From Panaeolus papilionaceus (taxonomy: Eukaryota > Basidiomycota > Agaricomycetes > Agaricales), in NCBI GenBank assembly GCA_015501605.1, contig JADNRZ010000012.1, positions 1,054,001 to 1,118,000 of the forward strand: a DNA stretch of 64,000 nt. Direction: 5' to 3'. The notes under the pieces are model-generated. The model searched no databases and was not told where the DNA came from. It worked only from the letters and a program-made list of their open reading frames with translations. This document shows positions 24,281-35,627 of the stretch, piece after piece. A program made the position numbers and the translations under genes. Within the stretch, counting starts at the first letter, position 1. Each line of letters begins with the position of its first letter.

Positions 24281-25179
24281 ATGAAGCTCTCCTCCCTCTT
24301 ATATATCGCGGCTTCTGCCTGCGTATCTGTATCCTCTGTTTTGGCGACACCCTGCCGCGGGGACTTCAACTTCCAACTCCAGTCCACCGATAACGACGGT
24401 TTGCTTCTCGCCAATCTCCCGTCTTATCTCTCCGGACAGGCCACGTTCTATCGCGCCGTTACCGGTCGCGAGAAACCATACGTTTCGACCAACTACCCTG
24501 TTGGAGGAAATCCCGCAACACCGTTCGCCATTGCTGGTGACTTCTCACCGAATGGTGCCATTTACGTCTTCTCTGTAAGTCCCAAGCTTCTTGCCTTCAT
24601 GATGTAAGATCGATTGATAAGTGATTATTAGGACCTCACCCAAGCCATTAAGTGGGGTGATGGATGGTCCAAGGGAACGACCGACCCCAAGTGGTACCTT
24701 GTCACCTTCAAGTATACACCTATTTCTGGTATGAGAATAAAGAGGTCAGTGCGACACTTGTATGAAATGACGCATGATCTAGAAACTGACATGATGTAAA
24801 TCAGCTTTTTATCTGGAACAGCGGAATGGAAGGCGGTAAGGATGCGACTTGACATATAGAAACCATCATCCACTGACTCCTTCTATTGGGCGATAGTTCG
24901 TGACTGCAAATTATCAGAACGGGGGAACATCTCCCTACGACGCTGTAGAGGGTCCTGTTTCTATCGGAAGTATGTAGATGCCTGTTAAGCTCGAAGATGC
25001 AGCTAACCATGCCATCTAAATCAGGCCCTGGATCGACCCTCACGCCATACCTTGAAAACGGCAACATGGTATACGAGGCAGGATTCATGAACAACGGACT
25101 CAAGAGCCTTGTCGTCACTTCCGTTGTCACCAGAACAGCAGGAGGGGGTGAATGGTGCAAGGGTTGCAACATCTCTTAA
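24281..25179 (+). CDS. Small secreted protein, copy A of a tandem pair
   Basis: Five exons (24281-24574, 24632-24744, 24805-24835, 24897-24969, 25025-25179) give 221 aa. A signal peptide of about 22 residues precedes TPCRGDFNFQLQS. The mature part is mostly beta-type with no domain I recognise. Conserved blocks shared with copy B: FSPNGA(I/V)YVF, QAIKWGDGWSKG, YTPI.G.RI.RSFLSGT.EWK, and the ending RTAGGG.EWC.(G/K)CNIS. Only three Cys remain after signal cleavage, two in the C-terminal WC-x-x-C. It is a candidate secreted enzyme accessory or effector-like protein; function unknown. The upstream 270 bp are duplicated with the gene, so both copies should have had the same promoter at first. Confidence 0.8.
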
Positions 25180-27175
25180 GCGCTCATTCACGTACCTCCT
25201 TACTTATAAGTATTAAGGGGGCAATTATGGAGGAACCAAGCCAATGTACATTTGTCTTGTCGAGCTCAGCGTCAATAGTTACACGAGAGTTAAAATATAA
25301 AAGTCAACTTTAGACGTGCTTGTAAATTTAATCTAGTCGCCAGCGGTTGGGTTAGAGATTAAATTGTCCTACGTTACGTTGTGGCCCTCCGCGATCTATA
25401 CTCTGCAGAGTCCTCCCATATCCATTTGGTACACAAAGAGTCCAAATACCACCTCACGCCATCAGGGGGGAACCCGAAGAAAGACGGCAGCGCCCCGATA
25501 TGTTCCATCGCTGGCAAGTGGTTGCCGGTTTTGTATGAATCCGCAATGACAATCTTACAAAATGAGGTTCCGGGCCTCACGGTCCTACCGAGCTGCACCG
25601 CTTCTAAACTGACATTGACTATGGGCGCTGCCGTATTAGCATCTGGGCATTCACGACGTAGCACGTCGCATATCCCTTTGGTGACAATAGTCATATTGAG
25701 GGGAAAGCATTCCCTGCGCATATCTACCTCTGAGGTCATTGGGAGTTAATGAGTTTTGAGGAATTCAAGGAGATCCTGCTGCGTAATTAGCCAGCCGTAG
25801 ACGAATCGCGGGGTTGTAAGTGATCTCCTTCACGCAAACGCAATCTGGGTGGAATCCGCCTGTAGGCACCAATTTTTTCTGCCAAAGAAAGCGCCTAAAG
25901 TTTCTCATCTCTCAGCGAGACCTATGGGAAAGCGAGTCGTCAGCGAAAGCCACTTGATCTTTTTTCAAAAAGAACTCCACATTTTTCTGGAGAAGACCCA
26001 ATGGCCAGAACTTGCGAGGAAAACCAGGATACAGAGCCTGGAATTCTTTGCTACTGATGGTGGTCGACGTCATGTTTGAGGGGCAGGTGGATTGAGGCGA
26101 TACAAGCACCACAAGGCGCGCAGTGAAGAAGAGAAGAGGAAGAAAAGCGAAGAGGTATACCGCATAGCATCGAAGGTGAACTTTAAAGAAAATTGAACGA
26201 TAACGTGACAGCCTGAGGATCCTTTCACTTTCAAAGAATCAAATGAAATCGTTCGAGGTTCGCCTTTTCTTAAATGAACGTACTTCCGCTGGTTCTGAGA
26301 AGCTTAGCCGCATTTAGACTATATTGAAAGTATAGTTTATAGCGATATCGATACGACCCCTGTGTACGTATACATATTACATGAGGACGAGTATGAGTAT
26401 CAATAAATTGCGATCTAGTAGACACAGAAACGCTCGAATAACTCTCGAAATAAGAGAAAAAAAACTCGGGGCATAAGGATTCAGACATTCACAATCGAAG
26501 GTAATTCGAACCAACATTCTCTTTTGTGCTTTTGTAAAAAAAGTTCCAGTGCAAAAGTCTAAATGTAACTTGATATTGTAGTATTAAACATTTACTCTGC
26601 GAGTGTTTATGGCTATCCATCGACTAAGTCCTGGCCTCTCAAATGATAAGCCAGTCCTGCCACGTCTTCAAAACTCGAAGCAAACGGGTTGCGTACCCTC
26701 ATTGACAATGCCTCCATCACAGATTTATGATTGAGCCTGAGCCTGAGCCGGAGGAGTTCCATGATAACATCGATATCGACAAAATACTTTGCCTCCAAGC
26801 CGACATACGGGTTTCTTCAGGGTCTGATAAGGATTGGAGCAGGAGTGAATTGAATGTCACTTTTTAAATGGCGCTCGCTAACATTTCCGACACAATCAGA
26901 CACTTTGGCATGTAGAATCTTTCTCTGCAATAGTCACTTGACTGGGCGGCGACATTTTGATCTATGTAATGAGTGGGCGCTGTGCTTCGAGACAATGCAT
27001 AGGTATAACCATTCATCTTACTACCGGTGACGGCGACTGTTCTCCACCAACTATGGAAATGTCAATCTCTTGAAGTTCTCATGGCGGGATAGTTATAAAT
27101 GCTGAGCCTTTTCGAATGAAAACTACCAGCTCTCAAGTTTTCTAGCCTCTCTGATACACTCGATAAGTCTGTTCA
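25180..27175. other. Spacer between secreted-protein copies; possible relic 25374-26112 minus
   Basis: Minus-strand frames 25739-25374 (contains CPDANTAAPIVNVSLEAVQL) and 26112-25912 (contains SKEFQALYPGFPRKFWPLG) look protein-like but do not join with a start or a domain. 26613-26798 minus is a third small frame. Treated as relics of unknown type. Confidence 0.3.
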
Positions 27176-28104
27176 ATGAAGTTCACATCCCTCTTATATC
27201 TTGCGGCTTCTGCCTGCATCTCGATAAACTCTGTCTTGTCGAAACCCTGCCGTGGAGACTTCGCCTTTCAAATCCAGTCCGCTGATAGTGGTTTATTCCT
27301 CACTAATCTCCCGTCCCACCTATCAAGTAGGGCTACCTTTTATCGAGCCGTTACTGGCCGCGAGAGGCCAGTTGTTTCGAAAAAGTATCCCGTTGGAGGA
27401 CATCCAATGACACCATTCCCTATCCATGGCGACTTTTCACCCAATGGCGCTGTTTATGTGTTCGCTGTAAGTCTAGACGCTCTTTAATCTTTTTTAAGGA
27501 TCATCAATAATAACTTTCTTGCAGGATATCAACCAAGCCATCAAATGGGGTGATGGATGGTCTAAAGGCCACCCCGATGGCAATACATGGTATCTGGTTA
27601 CCTTCCAGTACACACCGATACCCGGTACAAGGATAAGAAGGTCTGAACAAACTCATCAAACTTTATGGTAGATGATCGTGTGACTGACCAGCTACAAAAC
27701 CTTGCAAAACAGCTTTTTATCTGGGACGGATGAGTGGAAGAAAGTAGGTTTATTGACTGATCGAGATTCACACTTACTGACTCCTCTTACCGCAATAAGG
27801 TTCGTCGCCGCAAATTACGAAAACGGAGGCGCCTCTGTGTATGACGCGGTGGAGGGCCCAGTTTCTGTTGGAAGTACGCTGAAGTCCTTCGAACTCGATG
27901 ACGAGTGATAGAGCTAACCAACCGTTTTATGAAACTCGAACATCAGAGATCGCGACTCTCACACCGTATCTTGAGGATGGGAGCGCTATGGTGTACCAAG
28001 CCGGGTTCATGAACGACGGACTCAATAATCTCGTCGCTGCTTCTGTCGTCACTAGAACTGCAGGTGGAGGCCCCGAATGGTGCAATAAGTGCAACATCTC
28101 TTGA
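27176..28104 (+). CDS. Small secreted protein, copy B of the tandem pair
   Basis: Copy B of the gene at 24.3 kb, with signal peptide MKFTSLLYLAASACISI and the same conserved blocks, ending WCNKCNIS. Exons 27176-27466, 27525-27640, 27713-27743 and 27947-28104 match copy A. At the third intron the only AG acceptor (27799) would leave one extra base and break the frame. If the 57 nt from 27744 to 27800 stay in the mRNA the frame is open (GLLTDRDSHLLTPLTAIRF joins both sides), giving 241 aa with a 19-residue insertion. So either an intron has become coding or this copy is a young pseudogene. Unknown function, as for copy A. Confidence 0.65.
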
Positions 28105-28823
28105 GTGGCATGTAGAACCAACTTCTTTTTCTTCCGTAAATTCGAATGGATCAATACAAGTGCTTGCTGAATTGCTGTTGAAGACACCGAAGAGCTTACA
28201 CACTTGGAAGAAGAAGAATCAGTATATGGGACATTGCTCGAACTAATCAGTGTCTACTCACTTCGAAATAAAAATAGTTTAACCCCTGAGCTCTTTCTCT
28301 GCTTGGTCCGAGGCCCGCATGAATCAACCCATTGGCCGCTTGCTCAGTGAGTACCCACCATGATCATGGTGTAATATCGCGTGGCGAGTGTCTACGTCCA
28401 TCGTCTGAATTGCCAGGTTGGACACAGAGATGGCAAGAGCGTTCATGACACTCAAGACTTGTACAGCTTAAGTGTGATTCTGGCGGCCACAAGCGATAAC
28501 CTTACTAGTAAACTGCGTCTGATAGACCAACAGCCCACTACAGAGAGGGGCGTACAAAAGTGTGTTCATTGTGACATCCAATTACCTTCCGTTACTTCCT
28601 CATATTATAATATTATATCGTCTGGGTTGGTGCTGCTGAACTCTCATGATTGTGCGTCTCGAGTCGTGAGCTTTGCTAGTGGTATCAAGACAGCATGTCT
28701 CTTCACTGTCGAAAAGCTTCTGGAATAAGATTCTCATTTCTTTAGGAATTTAACACGGTATTGCAGTTAGTTTACAGCTGTATAAATAGAGTGCATAGAT
28801 GTGATATAAATTTTCACTTCGTG

Positions 28824-31800
28824 CTACTGCCGGCTTTTCCTACTTAGGTCATCGATACTGCACATAATGCACACCAGCTTGTAACCAAGTGACCAGTTGT
28901 GTTGGGCTATAGGCAAGCCCGTTTCAGGGTCTACTGGCTTAGCATGTTCGAGGTACTCAAACGCAGGGATTGTCATGATGTCAACATTGTCGGCCCAGTC
29001 CTTATCTGGAATCTTTGTGTCATCTTCAGCACTCCCGCTTCCATCACATCTTTCAATCTCTTGCGTGACGATGTTGTATAGCTACAATAGGACCGTGTTA
29101 GTGCTTCTAATAACATATAATTGGTGACTTGAAACGAATACATACACGGATGTAGTCATGGACATAGCCGAAGGCAGTATATAGCCTGGTGGAACTCGAA
29201 CTAACAAAGTTGCAGGGAGTTATAAGCCAGCGTGGCAGCGCACAAGCAGCTTTACATGGGGTCAGCATCTGTCTTTCGGGTTCGGGATGGGGAATGTCGA
29301 GAGGAAAGTCAATATCCTCTAGTGCTGAAACGGTATGCGGTGGAAATAGGCAACGAGACATCTTCTCCAAAGATGAAATTAAACTGGCTGAAAGGGGACA
29401 ATACAACCAGATAAAGGTAACGAGTTCTTCCAGTAAAATGGCCGCAGTAACCGCGCGCCAATGTTCGCCTATTTGTCTCTTCAGGCTTTCGAAAACGGCT
29501 AGGATTTCCTGGGGTTTGGTGGTATCTCGAGATGGGTCAAGCCTACACATCCGATGTTAGCAATTGAATGATGATAACAGGGCACATGCAACATGTCGAG
29601 AAATACCATACGGGGATGTGATTTGCTCGATGATGGATACGGCCGCATTCGAGCAATGCAAGAAGAGATCTGACGTCCAACTGAAGATTGCAGGTACTTC
29701 TATCTGTGATTGCGAGAAGCCTTCTCGTAGCCGACAGACAAGGTAAGCCCAATTTGGCTGCCGGTATGAACCAAAAATTAAATCGGAGAGTAGTTGGTCA
29801 TCGTCACCATCAAGCTTGAAGGCTCCTGTGGGCCGTGGAGTGGATAAAAAAATATACCATGTTAACAGCTGGCCAGGTGTGGGGTCTCCTGGCAGACCAC
29901 GACTGTAAGGCTGATATAAATCTAAACAACTTGAACCGGAGAGTTTGTCGATGAAAGGAAACAGCTCGCGTGGAAGGTTCGCCTGTTCGAGGTCCTGTTG
30001 ATACTGAGCCCCCCTTCTTTCCATCGCTGGACTAAATTGTCTCCATAGATCCCAATCAATAATTTCATGCATGGGTGAATTACCCATGAGGAGATATTCG
30101 TCGCAGCGCCGTTGAATAATTTCGTACAGCATCCTGTTGTTCAAGGTATCCCACATGGAAAGATGGGCAGAGAGTAGATCCCTGCTAGCTGGACAGAGGG
30201 ATGTTTGGGTTTGGAGGGTGATTAGGAAACAGTATACCACATAGTCTTCATCTGTCTCGTCCTCGTCGAAGTCTGAGAACGACAGTCAGATAATTGTATA
30301 CCAAAGGAAAAGAGCTCAACTCACAGTGACCACCGATTTCATTCAAAGCTACTTGAAAAAATTCTTCATCAAACTTGCATATATCCACGTAAAACTCTCC
30401 CGATCGTTGGCGGTCCAAGAGAAATTCAACAAATGATGCGTGATGAAAGACAGTATGAATAGGGACACCAAGAGATGTCGTATCATCGCATGTGTACATT
30501 GATCGACCCTTCATAAAGGCCATCCCATCAAGATCACAACTCATTATCGACTGCAAATCAACGAGAAGCATCTGCACACAACATGGGAGGGATAGGAAGG
30601 TTTGGACATGGCTTGGCCAATCGAGTCCATCGAGCGTTCCCCAGAATGATGCTGTAACGAGACGAAAGGCGAGAATGCGATGGACAAATGTGGGGTGCTG
30701 CGTTTGTCGGAGAATGTGCAAGTATAGTGCATCTAGCTCTGCATATGGGCGATCGGATCCTGTCATAGTGTTTCGCAAAATGCTTTCGAGCCTGCGTTTG
30801 GGGTCGTTTCGTAAGTCCTTCACGTACTTCATCACAGTCGACGAATAGACAAATTGACCAGAAGCGCGCTTCACAATCTCTTTGATTGGCTCGGGTGATG
30901 GCCAGTCTGCTGGAATTTCGGATCGCAGGGGGTGCACCTCTCGGATTTCAGCAACTTCAGCGTTGACGAAAACTTCGATGTCGTGGTCGCTATCGCAGTG
31001 ATCTAAGAGCGAAACGCTCCATATAAGATCCGGAAAGGCAGACTGCTTGGATATAATCCATGTGCGAATGGCCAACTCCGGGCGACTGGATAGGAATACA
31101 GAGAATGGGAAGATTTCAGGGTGGCCGATAAGAGTCGCTATCGCCTCCAACACCTGCTTCTGTCCGGCTTCATCCTTGCATTCGTCCAGGCCATCCACCA
31201 CGATGATCTTGGGGAAAATGAATACAAGATCCATCTCGCCATTGTCGCGTATGACCTCCCTCAATGGCTCCATAATGAGAACCATGACTTGCTCGCTAAG
31301 AGAGTGATCGAAAACGGAAGGTCGGTTCCTGATGGCGTTTTCGACATAACTGCGTAGACCGGGCATGACTTCCGTGAGCTGATGTGTGATGGTGGTCACA
31401 AACCGGCTTTCGTCACCACGATAGCTGCTTTCTGGTGCCGTTCTGGAGAAGAAGAAGGATGCGGCGAGGTTGCAAAGTAGCGAGAGGTCCTCAGATGTGG
31501 TCTGGGCGATCGCAGACTTCCCTGCGCCCGCAGAACCATACAAACACATGAGTTGGGGGGTATCAGGCTGAAGCACCACGCCATTTTCTGCATCGTAATC
31601 ATCAGCCCAGTCGCGAATCATATTTAATAATCCTATCCGGGTGTTGTTGTGACATTTGGGAAGGTCAAATCGTTCCTTGGAGTTGTAAACAGCTGCTGGT
31701 GCCGATCTTTGGTACAGAAGCGTTATGCCTACATTGTCTATGAATTCATGATTGGGTCATAATTCTAGGGAAAATACATACCGTCCGAGTAGTGGATGTG

Positions 31801-32296
31801 ATCGTGATAATGCATGTGCGTATCCTGTTGGAAGGTTGCCTGCCCACCGCTCAGGTACACTTTGGATCCAGAGCCAAAGAAGCCCTGGCCCGATAGAGGA
31901 TTGCGCACTGTCGCTTCGTCAAAATTGTGCTCATTGCAGGTTCCAGACTTGAAGAGTAAACTCACCGCCTACGCCTTCGTTATATATTTGCTGAATAGAA
32001 AAGTGGCTTGTTCCCCCTTGGAACATCAGCCTGCTGTTGGGCCCAAAAGGTCCGTGGTGCGGACTTCTAGCAGATGGACCCCCACATATTGTCGACGAGG
32101 TGTGACAGTGGTTGTATTGCTCAGGATCCTGGTCAGTTTGGCCGTCTGCCGAAAGGATGATGCCAGCTGAATATACAATCAGTAAACGTGGAGGCTTCGT
32201 AGAGATCGGTTCAGGCTCACTAGAATCCCTTTCACCGCCACGCAGAGGGGATGGTGTTGAAACATGGTTAGATTTCTGAGAGCGAAATGGGGGCAT
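28824..32296 (-). CDS. NACHT-domain NLR-like protein, NLR-1
   Basis: Seven exons (32296-32221, 32166-31966, 31907-31782, 31737-30325, 30272-29612, 29542-29146, 29081-28824) give 1043 aa. The N-terminus MPPFRS opens a region of about 130 residues with two glycine-rich motifs (GPFGPNSRLMFQGG and GFFGSGSKVYLSGG) and a His-rich run (HMHYHDHIHY). A NACHT STAND NTPase follows: Walker A GSAGAGKS, FFFSRTAPESSYRG, Walker B IIVVDGLDEC, sensor FSVFLSSRPEL, then a helical region with SLLDHCDSDHDIEVFV and ASGQFVYSSTVMKYV typical of fungal NACHT proteins. The C-terminal 500 residues show no WD40, ankyrin or TPR repeats; the last exon holds DPETGLPIAQHNWSL. NACHT proteins of this kind act as nucleotide-switched sensors in fungal self/non-self recognition; the ligand and effector here are unknown. 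Paralogous to NLR-2 through all seven exons. Confidence 0.9.
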
Positions 32297-34014
32297 AAGA
32301 AGAGGAACAAGAAGGCAAGCGGATAATGAGTAGCACTCCAAGCAGCGCACCTGAAGAATGCGCGAATTCTGCACTGCAGCCACAGGGCTGTAGCCCTGGG
32401 TTGTCCTTTCGATTATCGCTTCAGCACAACGTGTTCGGAAACGAATTCCATTAAGAGTACTATTCAATTACGCGAACTGTAGGCGGTGGGGTCAGTATTT
32501 CGAGAAATACAGCACTGCAATTTAAGTATCAACGCACAGCCAAGTGTACATAACATAACCACAGCAATAGCCCAGTTACTTCAACTCCCAAATTCCGACT
32601 GACTGACTCCTTGACTTGGAAATATGCATGTTATGAGAATGCATAAAGAAAACAAACGCAGATTTGATGAAAATGAAATGATAAATTGCAGCGTTAGCAG
32701 CCAAAGGAACCGTGTGGTGAAATTGAAGCGCAGAACGACATGTGATGATAGTGAGAGAGCGAGAGCAAGGTATGAGGCAACACAGCCATCAACGTTTGAC
32801 CCGCTCGGGGTTGACTAGGATGAGTGAGTCGTGGTTGATCTGGAACACGTCGGAATAAGATATGATTTTTCGGTCGAAGGTATCGCCTATAAGAGGTATG
32901 TCCCAGCTGGGGCGTATGTCGTTCAACCACGTCATGTTGACGCAACTGTCTCCTTGCACAGACATACTAGAGCCAGAACGCAGAGTCCTCCCGAGCTGCG
33001 TAGAGAAAGAAAAAAGGAGGGGGGGGGTTGGAGAAGTTAATAACATTCTCTTTTGAACGTGGTTGTTGACTTGAATTGATAGTAACTTGTCCAGGGTGAA
33101 CACTTTTGTTTTCAGAACGCGTGCTGATAATGGACTGATACGACGTGATGGTAATTGAAGGGAAAGAGTGGGGTCAAGATGAGTTGAAAGAACAGACATA
33201 ACTCAAATTATAACTCACCTATGGTATAAAGAAGGTAAAAATGGAGAAATCGAGACAGTGAGGTATCATGAATGGTGTTGGAGATCAAGCTAAGGTTCAA
33301 CGAGAACGTCCAACATTGATCAACAGTGATGAAACATGTGACTGGTCAGCTCCCAAATCCTCATCGTGGTCCTTCTTCTCGCTGAGTCTGACTCCTTCTC
33401 TCAACCGCTCTCCCATCTGTATCAATTTAATTAGCAGTATTATATCTGGCACTCCTTGAGTGTAGGATCCCGGATTTGGGAATAGAGCTCCTGGTGTCAT
33501 ATATGTGCTGTGGTGTACATTATATGCTTGGTGGGCCTGGATATCTAGTGTTGAACAAAACACTGTCTACTACACGAACGCTTTTCACCTTGATTATTTT
33601 GCGTCTGTGGATCAGAACTGTGGACTCGTTGCTCTTCATTATTTTACTCTTTGCCATCCTCAGCTTTCAAGTCCTATTCTCTAGAGCGTGCAATTGCCAA
33701 TGACACGAACATTAACCCGTACTATGCCTTGTCGAGTCTGCTCCTGCACCTTACATGTTCAAACCTCGGTGGGCTGAGTAACCACATACATACCCATCGC
33801 TGCCCTTCTAAATTGCCCATAACGGAAATCGCAAGCACTGTACTACTAGGAAATCGTAACCAGCCTTCCCATCTCCTGTCGACGCTGAAATTATCAATTA
33901 GAGAGCCACGATGAATGAAGAAACAACATGTTGACATCCTTTGATTAATGGTACGTGTGTCTCTTGAGTAGTTTGAAGGGAAATCTCGTATTAAATTAAT
34001 AACAGGTCTTCCTT
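32297..34014. other. Flank of NLR-1 with unidentified frames
   Basis: 32297-32765 is duplicated upstream of NLR-2 (39198-39710). Minus frames 32818-33199 (ending ISYSDVFQINHDSLILVNPE) and 33297-33563 (MGERLREGVRLSEKKDHDED) look partly protein-like but form no recognisable gene. TGTAGGATCCCGGATTTGGG at 33462 loosely resembles, in inverted orientation, a block near 41200 and might be an LTR end. Weak evidence. Confidence 0.35.
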
Positions 34015-34700
34015 ATGACGAAAAATGGCGCATTTCTCCCCCCAGATGCTCTACCACAGCCTGCATCAATCCTATCCTCTAACGACTTCTCACCGTTTCA
34101 AGATCATGCACAGTTTTGTCTCGCCAACCTGCTCTACCAAAAATTGCAGGTCTCTGGCACTACTATGGACAAGCTGACGGACATTTGGGCTGAGACCTTG
34201 GACGAAAACACGAACCCACCGTTTCTCAATAAACAGCATTTATACAATAAAGCTTGGCGACGTACTTTGGCAATCCTTCACAATAGCTTACAATGGAGGA
34301 CTCGCTCCTGGTGACAAGACACCATGGAACCATGAGGAATACAATGTGATCTTTCGAGATCCTCGTTCTGTGTTGCACAATTAACTCTCAAACCCCAACT
34401 TCGCAGCCGAGATGTATTTTGCAGCAAAGCAGGTCACAGATGAGCTAGGAACTCGACGCTACAGGGATCTGATGTCAGGAAACTGGGTGTGGTGCCAATC
34501 GGTGAGTGAATTTAACATTATTTTTTCTTCTTCAAACTTGACGCACATTCGTTCAACATGCCATGCTTTTTCAAAGGATATTTTTGCCCCAGACGCCACC
34601 AATCGCGGCTCAACATTTTCCCCAATCATTTGGGGAAGTAATAAGACTACATTTCTGCTCCTACCGTTCAAAACTGTTGTCCATGTACCAACGAACCTTT
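34015..34700 (+). pseudogene. Plavaka-type transposase fragment
   Basis: Plus-strand pieces match the basidiomycete Plavaka (CACTA-related) transposase: APGDKTPWNHEEYNVIFRDP, then LSNPNF, RYRDLMSGNWVWCQS, an intron with GTGAGT donor, and DATNRGSTFSPIIWGSNKTT. The family normally continues with NEYYPLY...IGN...RRAHRN, which is missing. A frame change occurs near 34305 between the upstream piece (QVSGTTMDKLTDIWAETLDE) and APGDKTPW, and a TAA sits between VLHN and LSNPNF. A dead 5' fragment lying in the spacer between NLR-1 and NLR-2. Confidence 0.75.
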
Positions 34701-35627
34701 GAAGGGTCTTGTGAAAATGATTGGTTTCAGTAGAGACGATGCAAAGCAGGAAAGCATGCAATGGCGACATGAAAGGATCAGAACGTGACGCACATGGAAT
34801 GGCAGGGGTGGGCACATCTTCGCTAGACTTGATGGGTATCTAAATGGACGAGCCCAGGAATGGAACGCTGCAATGCTCTGCCGAAGTTTTATCCTCCAAC
34901 ACAGATACCCTCGCTTTTCCCTTCCCACCCATACCTACACGACTATTACTCCTCGTCCTTTTAGTCGCACAACCTCAACCCAACGCTCACAGTCCCATTG
35001 CGCCGTTATTGTCATTTTCATTCATAGTGGAGAAGAAGGTGTGCGTTCGAAGTTTCACAAGCCATCGGCGAGATGAAGAAGCAAGAGAGACAGGAAAATG
35101 ACACATTGGACGGTGCCGCCTGCGATATACTAGTAATATCAGTTCCATGCGTCATTCGAGTCCCCAGCCACTATATAGGCCATGTTCCTGCTGTTCTGGT
35201 GCTGCACGTTAGTATACGAGCATTCTCAATGACCACGTCGATTATATAAACTTGTATATTTCCAGTCGTGAGCCTTCCTGATGATCAGATGGGTGGCCTT
35301 GCAGCAGGCTCGATTTCTAGTGGCTTCGGTCAAAGAGATCAGAGCTTCAGGTCATGCTCTTTTTGACCTATTTCCTATAGGCTATGCGCCTGCCTTCGCT
35401 TGCTTCAAAAATTTCGAAGCACCCCGACCAACGATCACCAGTCACCCTTCCCATCGTAACCGAGTTCGAAGAATCACCATCGTCTTATAAAATCCATCCT
35501 GCTTATGCATGCAACAAATGGAAGCGCTTACTGTAGTGGTTATTCCAGGTCTTGGTCACTGAATATACTTAATATTGTATTCGCATGTCATTGTCGAGTT
35601 ATACTGTTAGACGAATTAAATTGTGCA
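34701..35627. other. Intergenic with unidentified relics
   Basis: 35390-35560 plus reads partly protein-like (FEESPSSYKIHPAYACNKWK) but no family is recognised and no exons connect. Confidence 0.35.

Larger units (their letters stand above)
24010..28110. repeat. Tandem duplication units: 24010-25190 and 26900-28110
   Basis: The two secreted-protein genes are embedded in about 1.2 kb direct repeats. The 5' flanks align from TTGGCAGGTAGAA/TTGGCATGTAGAA (24018/26904), through AGTCACTTGACT, GTGCTTCGAG and GCATAGGT, to the ATGs. 25200-26890 between them is unrelated. Confidence 0.75.

Noticed and set aside
30492..31357. Plus-strand frames over the NLR genes (also 37442-38645 and 51068-51729)
   Set aside because: Antisense shadows of the NACHT coding exons; they recur in each paralogue for that reason.
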